A stretch of 5,125 nt of DNA from JBBQUP01 sp038212305 (GCA_038212305.1 JBBQUP010000149.1:1-5125), one strand, 5' to 3'. Positions 1-5,125 are shown, numbered from the stretch's first letter. The notes: generated from the letters alone by a model not told the origin. Made by a program: numbers and translations.

Positions 1-1
1 G

Positions 2-355
2 CACCTCACCGCCACGCCGGACCTCACGAAGGTGCCGATGCCCTTCCGCGTGATCCTGGCCAAGGCGCTCGATAAAAACCCGCTCCGCCGCTACGGCTCG
101 ACGGCCGAGATGGCCCGAGCCGTCGAAACGGTTCAGTTGCCGACGGCGCATCCGCCGCAAACTCCAGTCGTGGGAGCCCCTCCCGTGATCGCTCCACCCA
201 TACCCGCGGCCGATCCCGCTCCGACCCAAGTCGAAGCGACGCCGGTCCGCGTCGCAAGCCCGGCTCCGAAACCCCCGGTGCCGGCGAGCCCGCCGAAACC
301 GGAAGCCCCGAAGTTCCCGCGAGCCACGCCGACTTCGTCCCAGTTGTGGCTTTAG
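2..355 (+). CDS. Serine/threonine protein kinase, C-terminal fragment (open at left edge, cut at right)
   Basis: The frame is open from the left edge and reads as the last part of a Hanks-type kinase domain followed by a low-complexity linker. The segment from about base 47 (VILAKALDKNPLRRYGS, then TAEMARAVE) matches kinase subdomain XI: the A-L-x-K-N/D-P-x-x-R-Y/P-S pattern with its conserved arginine. The remaining ~70 residues are rich in Pro, Ala and Val, the linker style found between kinase and membrane/sensor parts in Planctomycetota kinases. The catalytic loop would lie upstream of the window. No transmembrane segment follows; the frame stops at 353-355, in bases that appear to belong to the AT-rich neighbour, so the natural C-terminus is missing. 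Base composition is very high in G+C (28 of the 40 bases 301-340), unlike everything downstream. The family call is fairly secure; the Planctomycetota origin is inferred from style and composition. Confidence 0.72.
   Translation, partial: HLTATPDLTKVPMPFRVILAKALDKNPLRRYGSTAEMARAVETVQLPTAHPPQTPVVGAPPVIAPPIPAADPAPTQVEATPVRVASPAPKPPVPASPPKPEAPKFPRATPTSSQLWL
336..350. other. Probable chimeric junction between GC-rich and AT-rich DNA
   Basis: Composition switches sharply here: bases 301-340 hold 28 G/C of 40, while 401-440 hold 11 of 40. The kinase-like frame on the left loses its character and ends within a few codons. The SatP-like frame on the right begins in mid-protein, without the N-terminal part of its family. 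Neither gene has a proper end at this point. The exact breakpoint cannot be fixed; homology of the SatP frame seems to begin near 340-346. An assembly or whole-genome-amplification chimera is favoured over natural recombination because no repeat, IS end or integration site is visible. Confidence 0.75.
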
Positions 356-801
356 GATTCATTTTTGGAGGTTTGGCTCAATTAATCGCTGGCTTTCAGG
401 AACAAAAACTTGGAAATAATTTTGGATACAGTGCTTTTGTATCATATGGTGCATTTTGGATTGGATTAGGAATCATTTTTATTCTGAATCATTTTGAGGT
501 ATATCCATCTACAGGAGAGGATGTTGGATTTTATTTAGTTGGATGGACCTTGTATACAGCCATCATGTTTATTGCATCGTTTCGCGTTCATACCGCCATG
601 GTAGTGACTTTTGGTACTTTATTGGCTGGATTTATTTTATTAGACTTGGTTCATTTTGGTTTTCCGGGGGCTAAAATCCCAGCAGCAATCGTATTAATTG
701 GATGTGCTTTAAGTGCTTGGTATATGATGGCAGGTATTATCATTAATGATCTTGCTGGTAAAACAGTATTATCAATGGGGAAGCGTATTATTAAAAATTA
801 A
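346..801 (+). CDS. satP: SatP/YaaH (GPR1/FUN34) family acetate/succinate transporter, N-terminus missing
   Basis: The protein belongs to the small six-helix AceTr family (E. coli SatP, proton-coupled uptake of acetate and succinate across the inner membrane). The diagnostic block is at the start: GGLAQLIAGF, then a glutamate, a lysine, GNNFG, AF and SYGAFW. Further hydrophobic helices follow (WTLYTAIMFIASF, TFGTLLAGFILLDLVHFG, IVLIGCALSAWYMMAGIII), ending with GKTVLSMGK, the equivalent of the G-R/K-T-V-L-P-x-G end of SatP. The 151 codons from the GTG at 346 compare with about 188 in E. coli SatP. Roughly 38 N-terminal residues, including the family's NPAPLGL motif and first helix, are absent because of the composition break at about 336-346. 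The GTG is therefore only the first possible start in what remains, not a credible native one. The fragment would not be expected to function; the intact gene in the source genome would. Promoter and upstream context are lost. Confidence 0.85.
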   Translation: MALGFIFGGLAQLIAGFQEQKLGNNFGYSAFVSYGAFWIGLGIIFILNHFEVYPSTGEDVGFYLVGWTLYTAIMFIASFRVHTAMVVTFGTLLAGFILLDLVHFGFPGAKIPAAIVLIGCALSAWYMMAGIIINDLAGKTVLSMGKRIIKN

Positions 802-870
802 GAATACGATTTAAGTAGATGAATAAATAAATCAATTCGGATTAAATTATCTTTTTTTAAATCTATTTTT

Positions 871-897
871 TTTGATTTAATTATTTTTCTAACTTTC
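871..897 (+). promoter_or_regulatory. Weak candidate Bacteroidota-type promoter before slyD
   Basis: TTTG at 871-874 and TAACTTTC at 890-897 resemble the Bacteroidota -33 TTTG and -7 TAnnTTTG elements, the latter with one mismatch. The 15-base gap is shorter than the usual 17-23, so this is a tentative call in a very AT-rich leader. The whole gap 802-924 is otherwise featureless; no classic terminator for the preceding transporter is visible, only weak A/T pairing such as 841-847 with 875-881. Confidence 0.2.
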
Positions 898-924
898 TTT
901 GTGTCATATTTTAAAATTTAGATT

Positions 925-1497
925 ATGAAAATTGAAAGAAATAAGCATGTTACCCTGACATATGTGTTAAGATTGGATGGTGAAACGGGTGAGATTGTTG
1001 AAGAAACGCCAGGTGAAAATCCACTTAAATTTGTATTTGGAGCAGGTAAAATGTTGGAAATGTTCGAGCAAAAAATCGACGGATTAACTGCTGGTCAGGA
1101 CTATAGCTTTGGTTTATCTGCTGATGAGGCATATGGCGAAGTTAATCCTGATGCGATTGTTGAAATTCCAAAAAATATTTTTGAAATTAATGGCAAGATT
1201 GATGAAAATCTATTGGTAGAAGGTAACTCTGTACCAATGCAAGATGCTCAAGGTAGTCGTTTAGATGGTCTTGTATTGGAAGTAAGTGATGAATTTGTTA
1301 AAATGGATTTCAACCATCCATTAGCTGGTGATAGCCTGTATTTTAGCGGTAAAGTTATCGATGTTCGTGAAGCTACCGAAGATGAATTGTCTCAAGCCTG
1401 CGGTGCAGGTGGATGCGGTTCCGGTGGATGCGAATCAGGCGGTTGCGGTGATGACGAAAGTCAAGGTGGTGGTTGTGGATGCAGCTGTGGTTGTTAA
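925..1497 (+). CDS. slyD: SlyD-like FKBP-type peptidyl-prolyl cis-trans isomerase with Cys-rich metal-binding tail
   Basis: This is a cytoplasmic FKBP-fold prolyl isomerase and chaperone of the SlyD type. Residues 1-70 and about 125-148 form the FKBP domain (VTLTYVLRLDGETGEIVEET; FGAGKMLEMFEQKIDGLTAG; then NHPLAGDSLYFSGKVIDV). Residues about 71-124, beginning AYGEVNPDAIVEIP, are the insert-in-flap domain that binds unfolded chains. The last ~32 residues form a Gly/Cys tail with eight cysteines (159, 164, 169, 174, 184, 186, 188, 190) and no histidine. In E. coli SlyD the tail contains both His and Cys, binds nickel and other metals, and helps hydrogenase maturation; metal binding here is inferred. 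The ATG at 925 is preceded by an A/T-rich leader without a clear Shine-Dalgarno. The length of 190 residues is normal for the family. A strong terminator follows, so the gene is probably transcribed alone or as the last gene of its unit. Confidence 0.93.
   Translation: MKIERNKHVTLTYVLRLDGETGEIVEETPGENPLKFVFGAGKMLEMFEQKIDGLTAGQDYSFGLSADEAYGEVNPDAIVEIPKNIFEINGKIDENLLVEGNSVPMQDAQGSRLDGLVLEVSDEFVKMDFNHPLAGDSLYFSGKVIDVREATEDELSQACGAGGCGSGGCESGGCGDDESQGGGCGCSCGC
1399..1446 (+). repeat. Three 15-bp imperfect tandem units encoding the Cys-Gly tail of SlyD
   Basis: Units at 1399-1413, 1414-1428 and 1429-1443 encode CGAGG, CGSGG and CESGG, and a fourth cysteine codon follows at 1444. A 10-base core, GGTGGATGCG, is repeated exactly at 1408-1417 and 1423-1432, 15 bases apart. 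The regular five-residue cysteine spacing in the protein comes from this repeat. It probably arose by local duplication or slippage. Confidence 0.75.
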
Positions 1498-1511
1498 TTC
1501 ATCTAAATCAT

Positions 1512-1555
1512 AAATACAATAAAGGGCGGTCGAAAGATCGCCCTTTATTGTATTT
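1512..1555 (+). terminator. Strong intrinsic terminator after slyD, possibly bidirectional
   Basis: Bases 1512-1528 pair perfectly with 1539-1555 (17 bp), and the stem continues inward with a G-T, a T-A and a C-G pair to close a GAAA tetraloop at 1532-1535, a stable GNRA loop. The GC core (GGGCG / CGCCC) is flanked by A-rich bases on the left and T-rich bases on the right. It could therefore stop transcription from both directions, although both flanking genes run on the + strand. It lies 14 bases after the slyD stop codon. Confidence 0.9.
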
Positions 1556-1569
1556 TAAAAGATAGGATT

Positions 1570-1600
1570 TTTGTCATCTAATATTATTCATCTATTTTTA
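1570..1600 (+). promoter_or_regulatory. Candidate Bacteroidota-type promoter for aroC
   Basis: TTTG at 1570-1573 is followed after 19 bases by TATTTTTA at 1593-1600, one mismatch from TAnnTTTG. Spacing and sequence suit the Bacteroidota sigma factor pattern (-33 TTTG, -7 TAnnTTTG). It lies just after the slyD terminator and ends 45 bases before the aroC start, where a promoter would be needed. AT-rich DNA gives such matches by chance, so the call is moderate. Confidence 0.45.
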
Positions 1601-1645
1601 CAGCACAAGTAGTTTTATTGCATTTTTCAAGTAAAAAATTAATTA

Positions 1646-2722
1646 ATGAGTAGTAATTCATTTGGAACATTATTCAGACTTACATCCTACGGTGAGTCTC
1701 ACGGGAAGGCTGTTGGAGGTGTAATAGAAGGTGTAATGCCCGGGACTATAATCGATATGGAGTTTATTCAGTCCGAAATGGATCGACGTCGTCCTGGACA
1801 ATCATCCATTACTACTCCACGAGATGAGAAGGACAAGGTTGAAATACTTTCAGGTGTATTTGATGGTAAAGCCACAGGAACTCCAATAGGTTTTTTAGTT
1901 TGGAATGCCGATCAACACTCATCTGATTATGACAATATTAAGAATGTTTATCGTCCCTCTCATGCCGATTATACCTATCAAGTTAAATATGGTATTCGTG
2001 ACCATAGAGGTGGGGGACGTTCATCGGCTCGTGAAACCATTGCCCGTGTTTTTGCTGGTGCCATTGCAAAATTAGTGCTTAAAACGCATCATATTGAAAT
2101 TGCTGCTTATACTTCTTCGGTTGGTGCAATTCAATTGGACAAAAGTTATAAGGAGCTTGATTTATCGTTAATTGAAAGTAATATTGTTCGCTGTCCCGAT
2201 CCTGCAATTGCTGAAAAAATGATTGATTATATCGATCAGGTTCGTCAACAAAAAGATTCGGTTGGGGGAATCATCTCTTGCGTTATAAAAAATGTTCCTG
2301 CAGGGCTTGGGGAACCTGTATTTAATAAACTCCATGCTCAATTAGCTTATGCTATGTTGGGTATAAATGCTGTAAAAGGATTCGAATATGGTTCGGGATT
2401 TAGTGCTGCAAGTAGGCTAGGAAGTGAGCATAACGATGAATTTTTAATGGAAGATGGTAAAGTACGCACCAAAACAAATAATTCAGGTGGTGTACAAGGT
2501 GGAATATCTAATGGTGAGGATATTTATTTTAATGTGGCATTTAAACCCATTGCTACGTTATCAAAAAGTCAAAATACAGTAACAAGTGATGGTGACGAAG
2601 TCCAAACCACAGTAAAAGGTCGTCACGATCCATGTGTTTTACCTCGAGCGGTTCCCATTGTTGAAGCAATGGCTGCTATGGTTTTGGCTGATGCTATCTG
2701 TTTAAATAAAATGTATCGTTAA
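1646..2722 (+). CDS. aroC: Chorismate synthase
   Basis: The enzyme converts 5-enolpyruvylshikimate 3-phosphate to chorismate, the last common step to aromatic amino acids, folates and quinones, using reduced FMN. All three family signatures are visible: GESHGKAVGGVIEG at residues 16-29 (His19 is in the active site), GGGRSSARET at 122-131, and GRHDPC at 325-330 followed by PIVEAMAAM. The RRRPGQ block at 47-52 and NNSGGVQGGISNG at 278-290, both substrate/FMN-contact regions, are also intact. At 358 residues the protein has the usual bacterial length and appears complete. The ATG at 1646 is the natural start: SFGTLFRLTSYGESHG sits at the expected distance, and the leader is A-rich as is common in Bacteroidota. 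The next gene begins 9 bases after the stop on the same strand, suggesting co-transcription. No other shikimate-pathway gene is in the window. Confidence 0.98.
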   Translation: MSSNSFGTLFRLTSYGESHGKAVGGVIEGVMPGTIIDMEFIQSEMDRRRPGQSSITTPRDEKDKVEILSGVFDGKATGTPIGFLVWNADQHSSDYDNIKNVYRPSHADYTYQVKYGIRDHRGGGRSSARETIARVFAGAIAKLVLKTHHIEIAAYTSSVGAIQLDKSYKELDLSLIESNIVRCPDPAIAEKMIDYIDQVRQQKDSVGGIISCVIKNVPAGLGEPVFNKLHAQLAYAMLGINAVKGFEYGSGFSAASRLGSEHNDEFLMEDGKVRTKTNNSGGVQGGISNGEDIYFNVAFKPIATLSKSQNTVTSDGDEVQTTVKGRHDPCVLPRAVPIVEAMAAMVLADAICLNKMYR

Positions 2723-2731
2723 TCTGTTTTA

Positions 2732-4081
2732 ATGAGAAAAATTCCCCTGCATTGGCAAATAATTATTGGACTACTCTTAGGGGTACTTTTTGCTTTGTTA
2801 TCGGGGTTTTTAGGGTGGAGTGAGTTTACTAAACTGTGGATAGCTCCTTGGGGGCGAATCTTTATTAGTTTGTTAAAACTAATTGCAATTCCGCTTGTGC
2901 TATTCTCAATTGTTAGTGGAATAGCTGGATTGGGTAGTCCGGCTCAGTTAGGACGATTAGGCTTGAAAACCATGACCATCTATTTAATAACTACAATCAT
3001 AGCTGTATCCATTGGGTTGAGTTTAGTAAATTTAATTAAACCGGGTTCATATGTTAATCAGCAATTAAGAGAGACGAACTATACAAATTATAAAACATGG
3101 CTTCAAGATAAATCCAATGGAAATGAATTGGATTTATCAAAAAAGGAGCAAGGAGATCTAAAAACATCAATTTCTATTGATATTGAGCCAACAAAATTAA
3201 CTAACGATAAACCGCTTGACTTTATTGAAGAAATGGTACCATCTAATGTTTTTGGTGCCTTGAGTGATAATTCCCGAATGCTGCAAATTATCTTTTTTGC
3301 TATATTATTTGGGATTGCCATTTTATATATTCCGTCCGAGAAAAGTGCACATATAATATTGCTTGTTAATGGGTTAGCTGATGTGTTCATAAAAATGGTT
3401 GAGATGGTGATGAAAATAGCACCTTTCTTTGTGTTTGCTTTAATGGCGGGTGTTATTAATGAACAAGCAGGTAATAATCCATTTCAAATAATTGAAATCT
3501 TTAAAGGCTTAGGAGGTTATACACTCACTGTTGTGTTAGGGCTTGCGCTTGTTGGATTTGTTGTTTATCCCTTGTTTGTTAATTTCTTCATAAAGGGAAT
3601 AAGCTATCGCGATTTTATTAGAGGCATTAGTCCTGCCCAATTGCTTGCTTTTTCAACAAGTTCGAGTGCCGCAACGTTACCTGTTACCATCGAGTGTGTG
3701 GAGCAAAATCTTAAGGTTGATAAAAATGTAGCTAGTTTTGTTTTGCCAATAGGCGCTACAATCAATATGGATGGAACAAGTCTTTATCAAGCCGTTGCCG
3801 TTGTATTCTTAGCACAGTTTAATGGTATTGAGTTAGAAATATCTCAACAACTTGTTATTTTATTAACTGCTACGTTGGCAAGTATAGGAGCTGCAGCCAT
3901 TCCAAGCGCAGGAATAGTTACCTTAATGGTGGTTTTATCATCGGTTGGATTAAATCCAGCTTGGATTGCCATTATTTTACCTGTTGACCGTATTTTAGAT
4001 ATGATGCGAACAGTAATAAATGTGACTGGAGATGCTTTAGTTGCTTTAATTATTGATCGCTCCAAAAATAAGCAAGAATAG
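2732..4081 (+). CDS. Dicarboxylate/amino acid:cation symporter (DAACS), probably glutamate/aspartate type
   Basis: An inner-membrane elevator transporter of the GltPh/GltP/DctA family, complete at 449 residues. Scaffold helices occupy about 8-102 and 183-285. The transport core follows: the HP1 hairpin with TSSSAATLP (309-317), TM7 with NMDGT (345-349), HP2 around IPSAG (390-394), and TM8 with D419, D423, R426 and N430 in a D-x3-D-x2-R-x3-N pattern. By alignment from memory with GltPh, these correspond to D390, D394, R397 and N401. The arginine binds the side-chain carboxylate. D423 matches the residue that binds the amino group, whereas E. coli DctA has Ser there, so an acidic amino acid is a likelier substrate than succinate. 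Na+ or H+ coupling cannot be decided from sequence alone. A hydrophilic loop between helices 3 and 4 (about 106-163) is some 35 residues longer than in GltPh. The gene follows aroC by 9 bases; the two may share a promoter. Confidence 0.93.
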   Translation: MRKIPLHWQIIIGLLLGVLFALLSGFLGWSEFTKLWIAPWGRIFISLLKLIAIPLVLFSIVSGIAGLGSPAQLGRLGLKTMTIYLITTIIAVSIGLSLVNLIKPGSYVNQQLRETNYTNYKTWLQDKSNGNELDLSKKEQGDLKTSISIDIEPTKLTNDKPLDFIEEMVPSNVFGALSDNSRMLQIIFFAILFGIAILYIPSEKSAHIILLVNGLADVFIKMVEMVMKIAPFFVFALMAGVINEQAGNNPFQIIEIFKGLGGYTLTVVLGLALVGFVVYPLFVNFFIKGISYRDFIRGISPAQLLAFSTSSSAATLPVTIECVEQNLKVDKNVASFVLPIGATINMDGTSLYQAVAVVFLAQFNGIELEISQQLVILLTATLASIGAAAIPSAGIVTLMVVLSSVGLNPAWIAIILPVDRILDMMRTVINVTGDALVALIIDRSKNKQE

Positions 4082-4096
4082 TATTTGAGTAAATAC
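4081..4096 (+). terminator. Weak hairpin at the end of the symporter gene
   Basis: GTATTT (4081-4086) pairs perfectly with AAATAC (4091-4096) around a GAGT loop, starting at the last base of the TAG stop codon. The stem is only 6 bp and AT-rich, and only a short T run (4102-4105) follows. It may help end transcription in this convergent gap (4082-4158), but it is not a classic terminator. No stronger hairpin for either convergent gene is visible there. Confidence 0.25.
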
Positions 4097-4158
4097 AACT
4101 CTTTTCCTAATATTTATAAAGGTTTGTTATGTGTTCGTGCGTTCTATTTACGAAATTA

Positions 4159-4722
4159 TTATTCTGTTTTTAAGGTTGGTCCTACAACTTGCATGTCATG
4201 TTCAGCAAATACTTTTAAAATTTCTTCTTTCGATGGTGGAGAGATCCACTTGTCAGTGACAGCAAAAAACTCTTCCATTCTACCTGCGGGCAAATATGAA
4301 ACAATCATTTTGCCTATTTCGGTAAGTTGAATAAAAGCATGCTGTACTTTTCGTGGAAGAAAAATCGTGTCGCCAGATTTCATATGATATTTATCCTCAC
4401 CAACCTGAAACAAATATTCTCCATCAATTATATAGAACCATTCATCTTGATTCGGATGAATGTGCAACGGTGGTCCGCCTTTAGGAGTTAAACCTGTTTG
4501 CTCAAAAACTGCTAAACCATTTTCAGTGTCTTTACCTGATATTTTAATGTCAAGCGTATTTAGAGTAACACCTTTCATTTTAAAATGAATACCAAATCTA
4601 GCATCACCAGATTTTACTTTAAATCCATTGCCTGTCCTTGTCATAACTGTGGGTATCATTTTTGCAACGAGAGTCAAAGGGTAAAATGCAAGCATTGTCC
4701 AAATAAACTTACTCCTTTTCAT
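4159..4722 (-). CDS. Cupin-domain protein with N-terminal signal/anchor
   Basis: A 187-residue single-domain cupin. Motif 1 is LHIH-PNQD-E-WFYIID-G, giving metal ligands His87, His89 and Glu94. Motif 2 is G-DTIFL-P-RKVQ-H, giving the fourth ligand His128. All four ligands are present, so a bound divalent metal is likely. The N-terminus (MKRSKF, then a hydrophobic stretch to about residue 20) looks like a signal peptide or membrane anchor, implying export or membrane attachment. The rest resembles the stand-alone cupins of Bacteroidota often auto-annotated as quercetin dioxygenase-like; the true substrate is unknown and I do not assign one. The C-terminal part (SPPSKEEILKVFAEHDMQVVGP) is a recognisable family end. 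The ATG at 4722 is chosen because it gives the whole signal segment. It converges on the symporter gene with a 77-base gap. No good promoter is visible; the closest match, TATAATTTG on the - strand at 4746-4754, is not properly spaced. Confidence 0.88.
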   Translation of the reverse strand: MKRSKFIWTMLAFYPLTLVAKMIPTVMTRTGNGFKVKSGDARFGIHFKMKGVTLNTLDIKISGKDTENGLAVFEQTGLTPKGGPPLHIHPNQDEWFYIIDGEYLFQVGEDKYHMKSGDTIFLPRKVQHAFIQLTEIGKMIVSYLPAGRMEEFFAVTDKWISPPSKEEILKVFAEHDMQVVGPTLKTE

Positions 4723-4767
4723 AAACGCTCGTTTTTTGTAAAACTCAAATTATAAAAATGTTTTTCA

Positions 4768-4808
4768 AGTAAAGTTTTGTTGGGAATTCAACAGCAGTAA
4801 AGTTTTGT
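4768..4808. repeat. 13-bp direct repeat upstream of the cupin gene
   Basis: AGTAAAGTTTTGT occurs exactly at 4768-4780 and again at 4796-4808, 28 bases apart. The region lies 46-86 bases upstream of the cupin start codon on its coding strand, where a regulator could bind. The spacing is close to, but not an exact multiple of, a helical turn. It could equally be a small duplication scar. A related shorter string, GTAAAGTAAT, is at 5041-5050. Confidence 0.5.
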
Positions 4809-4934
4809 GCCATTGCTTACTTCACATTCCCATTTTTTTCTTGTATTTAAAGGTATCTCGAATCGGTAATTAACGGCTGAGTTTCCTTTATGAGATGGAA
4901 GTTTTTTTTCTATAAGTTTGATATAGATAATCAT
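4788..4934 (-). CDS. Possible small protein of 48 residues, unrecognised
   Basis: An ATG frame on the - strand from 4934 to a TGA at 4788-4790, in a stretch otherwise without genes. The frame is open upstream to a stop at 4983-4985, giving about 64 sense codons in all. The translation begins MIIYIKLIEKKLPSHKGNS and ends RKKWECEVSNGTKLYCC, with a mildly hydrophobic start and three cysteines near the C-terminus. The middle has a more protein-like mix of residues than most noncoding AT-rich frames. It points the same way as the cupin gene and ends 65 bases before its start, so it could be an upstream small gene or the remnant of a larger one. No family is recognised and no ribosome-binding site or promoter supports it. 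It may well be chance. Confidence 0.25.
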   Translation of the reverse strand: MIIYIKLIEKKLPSHKGNSAVNYRFEIPLNTRKKWECEVSNGTKLYCC

Positions 4935-5069
4935 TACAGAAAACGTAATAATCAATTCTAATGTTTGCGCAGCAGTATTTTCTTAGGTTCAGACATCCAA
5001 GACCTATGCCTGATAATCAATATTTAACAGAACAATTGCCGTAAAGTAATAATCCTTACCTTAGCGGTC
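4935..5069. other. Stretch without recognisable gene
   Basis: The 347 bases from 4723 to 5069 hold no confident gene. Apart from the direct repeat and the doubtful small frame already listed, this part shows only a short TAGGT/ACCTA inverted repeat (4984-4988 with 5003-5007), too small to interpret. It could be the leader or terminal region of an element that starts near the right edge, but only one side is visible, so no inverted terminal repeat or target duplication can be tested. Confidence 0.4.
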
Positions 5070-5125
5070 ATGGGACAACTATTACTACCAATATTTCCAA
5101 GCGATACCCGAATGATCACTCTGAC
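5070..5125 (+). CDS. Start of a reading frame cut by the right edge; possibly transposase-like
   Basis: An ATG at 5070 opens a frame of 18 full codons (MGQLLLPIFPSDTRMITL) that runs off the window. The LLPIFPSDTRMI wording reminds me of the N-terminus of a group of helix-turn-helix transposase-like proteins that begin with a similar leucine-rich, F-P-x-x-T-x-x-I segment. Eighteen residues are too few to be sure. Local G+C looks somewhat higher than in the preceding AT-rich gap, which would fit a mobile element or simply coding sequence. No clear Shine-Dalgarno precedes it. Confidence 0.3.
   Translation, partial: MGQLLLPIFPSDTRMITL

Noticed and set aside
24..362. Long antisense reading frames across the GC-rich segment
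   Set aside because: They lie opposite the kinase-like frame, are low-complexity Gly/Ala/Pro/Arg/Ser, and arise because stop codons are rare in GC-rich DNA. They match no family I recognise.
32..801. Natural kinase-transporter fusion
   Set aside because: The kinase frame stops at 355 and the transporter is in a different frame, lacking its own N-terminus, so this is a break and not a fusion.
840..890. T-rich tracts after satP as a terminator
   Set aside because: The T runs are not preceded by a GC-containing stem; only AT pairing is possible, so no terminator can be supported.
1328..1513. Second + strand frame over the 3' end of slyD
   Set aside because: It is a +1-type shadow of the slyD Gly/Cys tail; its Val-rich repeats come from the same 15-bp units read out of frame.
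3103..3390. Antisense frame within the symporter gene
   Set aside because: The + strand encodes an uninterrupted, well-conserved transporter here; the antisense frame has no family features.
3844..4098. Antisense frame over the symporter C-terminus
   Set aside because: It is opposite the highly conserved HP2/TM8 segment, whose conservation explains the lack of stops.
4134..4154. TTCGT/ACGAA hairpin between the convergent genes
   Set aside because: A 5-bp stem with an 11-base loop is expected by chance and has no T run in either direction.
4085..4330. + strand frame running into the cupin gene
   Set aside because: It overlaps the conserved 3' part of the cupin on the other strand and its translation has no coherent features.
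4745..4813. 22-residue - strand frame starting at 4813
   Set aside because: Too short, overlaps the 48-residue frame in another register, and has no supporting start signals.

Overview
This window is most likely two pieces of DNA from different organisms joined at about positions 336-346. The first ~340 bases are GC-rich and read as the C-terminal end of a serine/threonine protein kinase with a long Pro/Ala-rich linker, a style typical of Planctomycetota (Gemmata-like). From about 346 on, the sequence is AT-rich and its genes read as Bacteroidota: A-rich leaders without a clear Shine-Dalgarno, a candidate TTTG / TAnnTTTG-type promoter, and protein variants I recognise from that phylum. Both genes that meet at the join are broken there, so an assembly or amplification chimera is the simplest explanation.

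Layout after the join, on the + strand: a SatP/YaaH-family acetate/succinate transporter missing its N-terminus (to 801); an AT-rich gap; a SlyD-like FKBP peptidyl-prolyl isomerase with a tail rich in cysteine and lacking histidine (925-1497); a strong hairpin terminator with a GAAA tetraloop (1512-1555); chorismate synthase aroC (1646-2722); and, 9 bp later, a glutamate/aspartate-type dicarboxylate/amino acid:cation symporter (2732-4081). On the - strand and convergent with these lies a cupin-fold protein with an N-terminal hydrophobic segment (4159-4722). The remaining ~400 bases hold no confident gene. They contain a possible 48-residue reading frame on the - strand (4788-4934), a 13-bp direct repeat, and at the right edge the first 18 codons of a frame that might begin a transposase-like protein.

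The genes are housekeeping and transport functions: organic acid uptake, protein folding and metal handling, the last step of the shikimate pathway, and acidic amino acid uptake. aroC and the symporter may share a transcript; the terminator separates slyD from aroC. I see no defence system, CRISPR array, RNA gene or complete mobile element. The points most worth a second look are the chimeric join, the cysteine tail of SlyD, and the unexplained right end.
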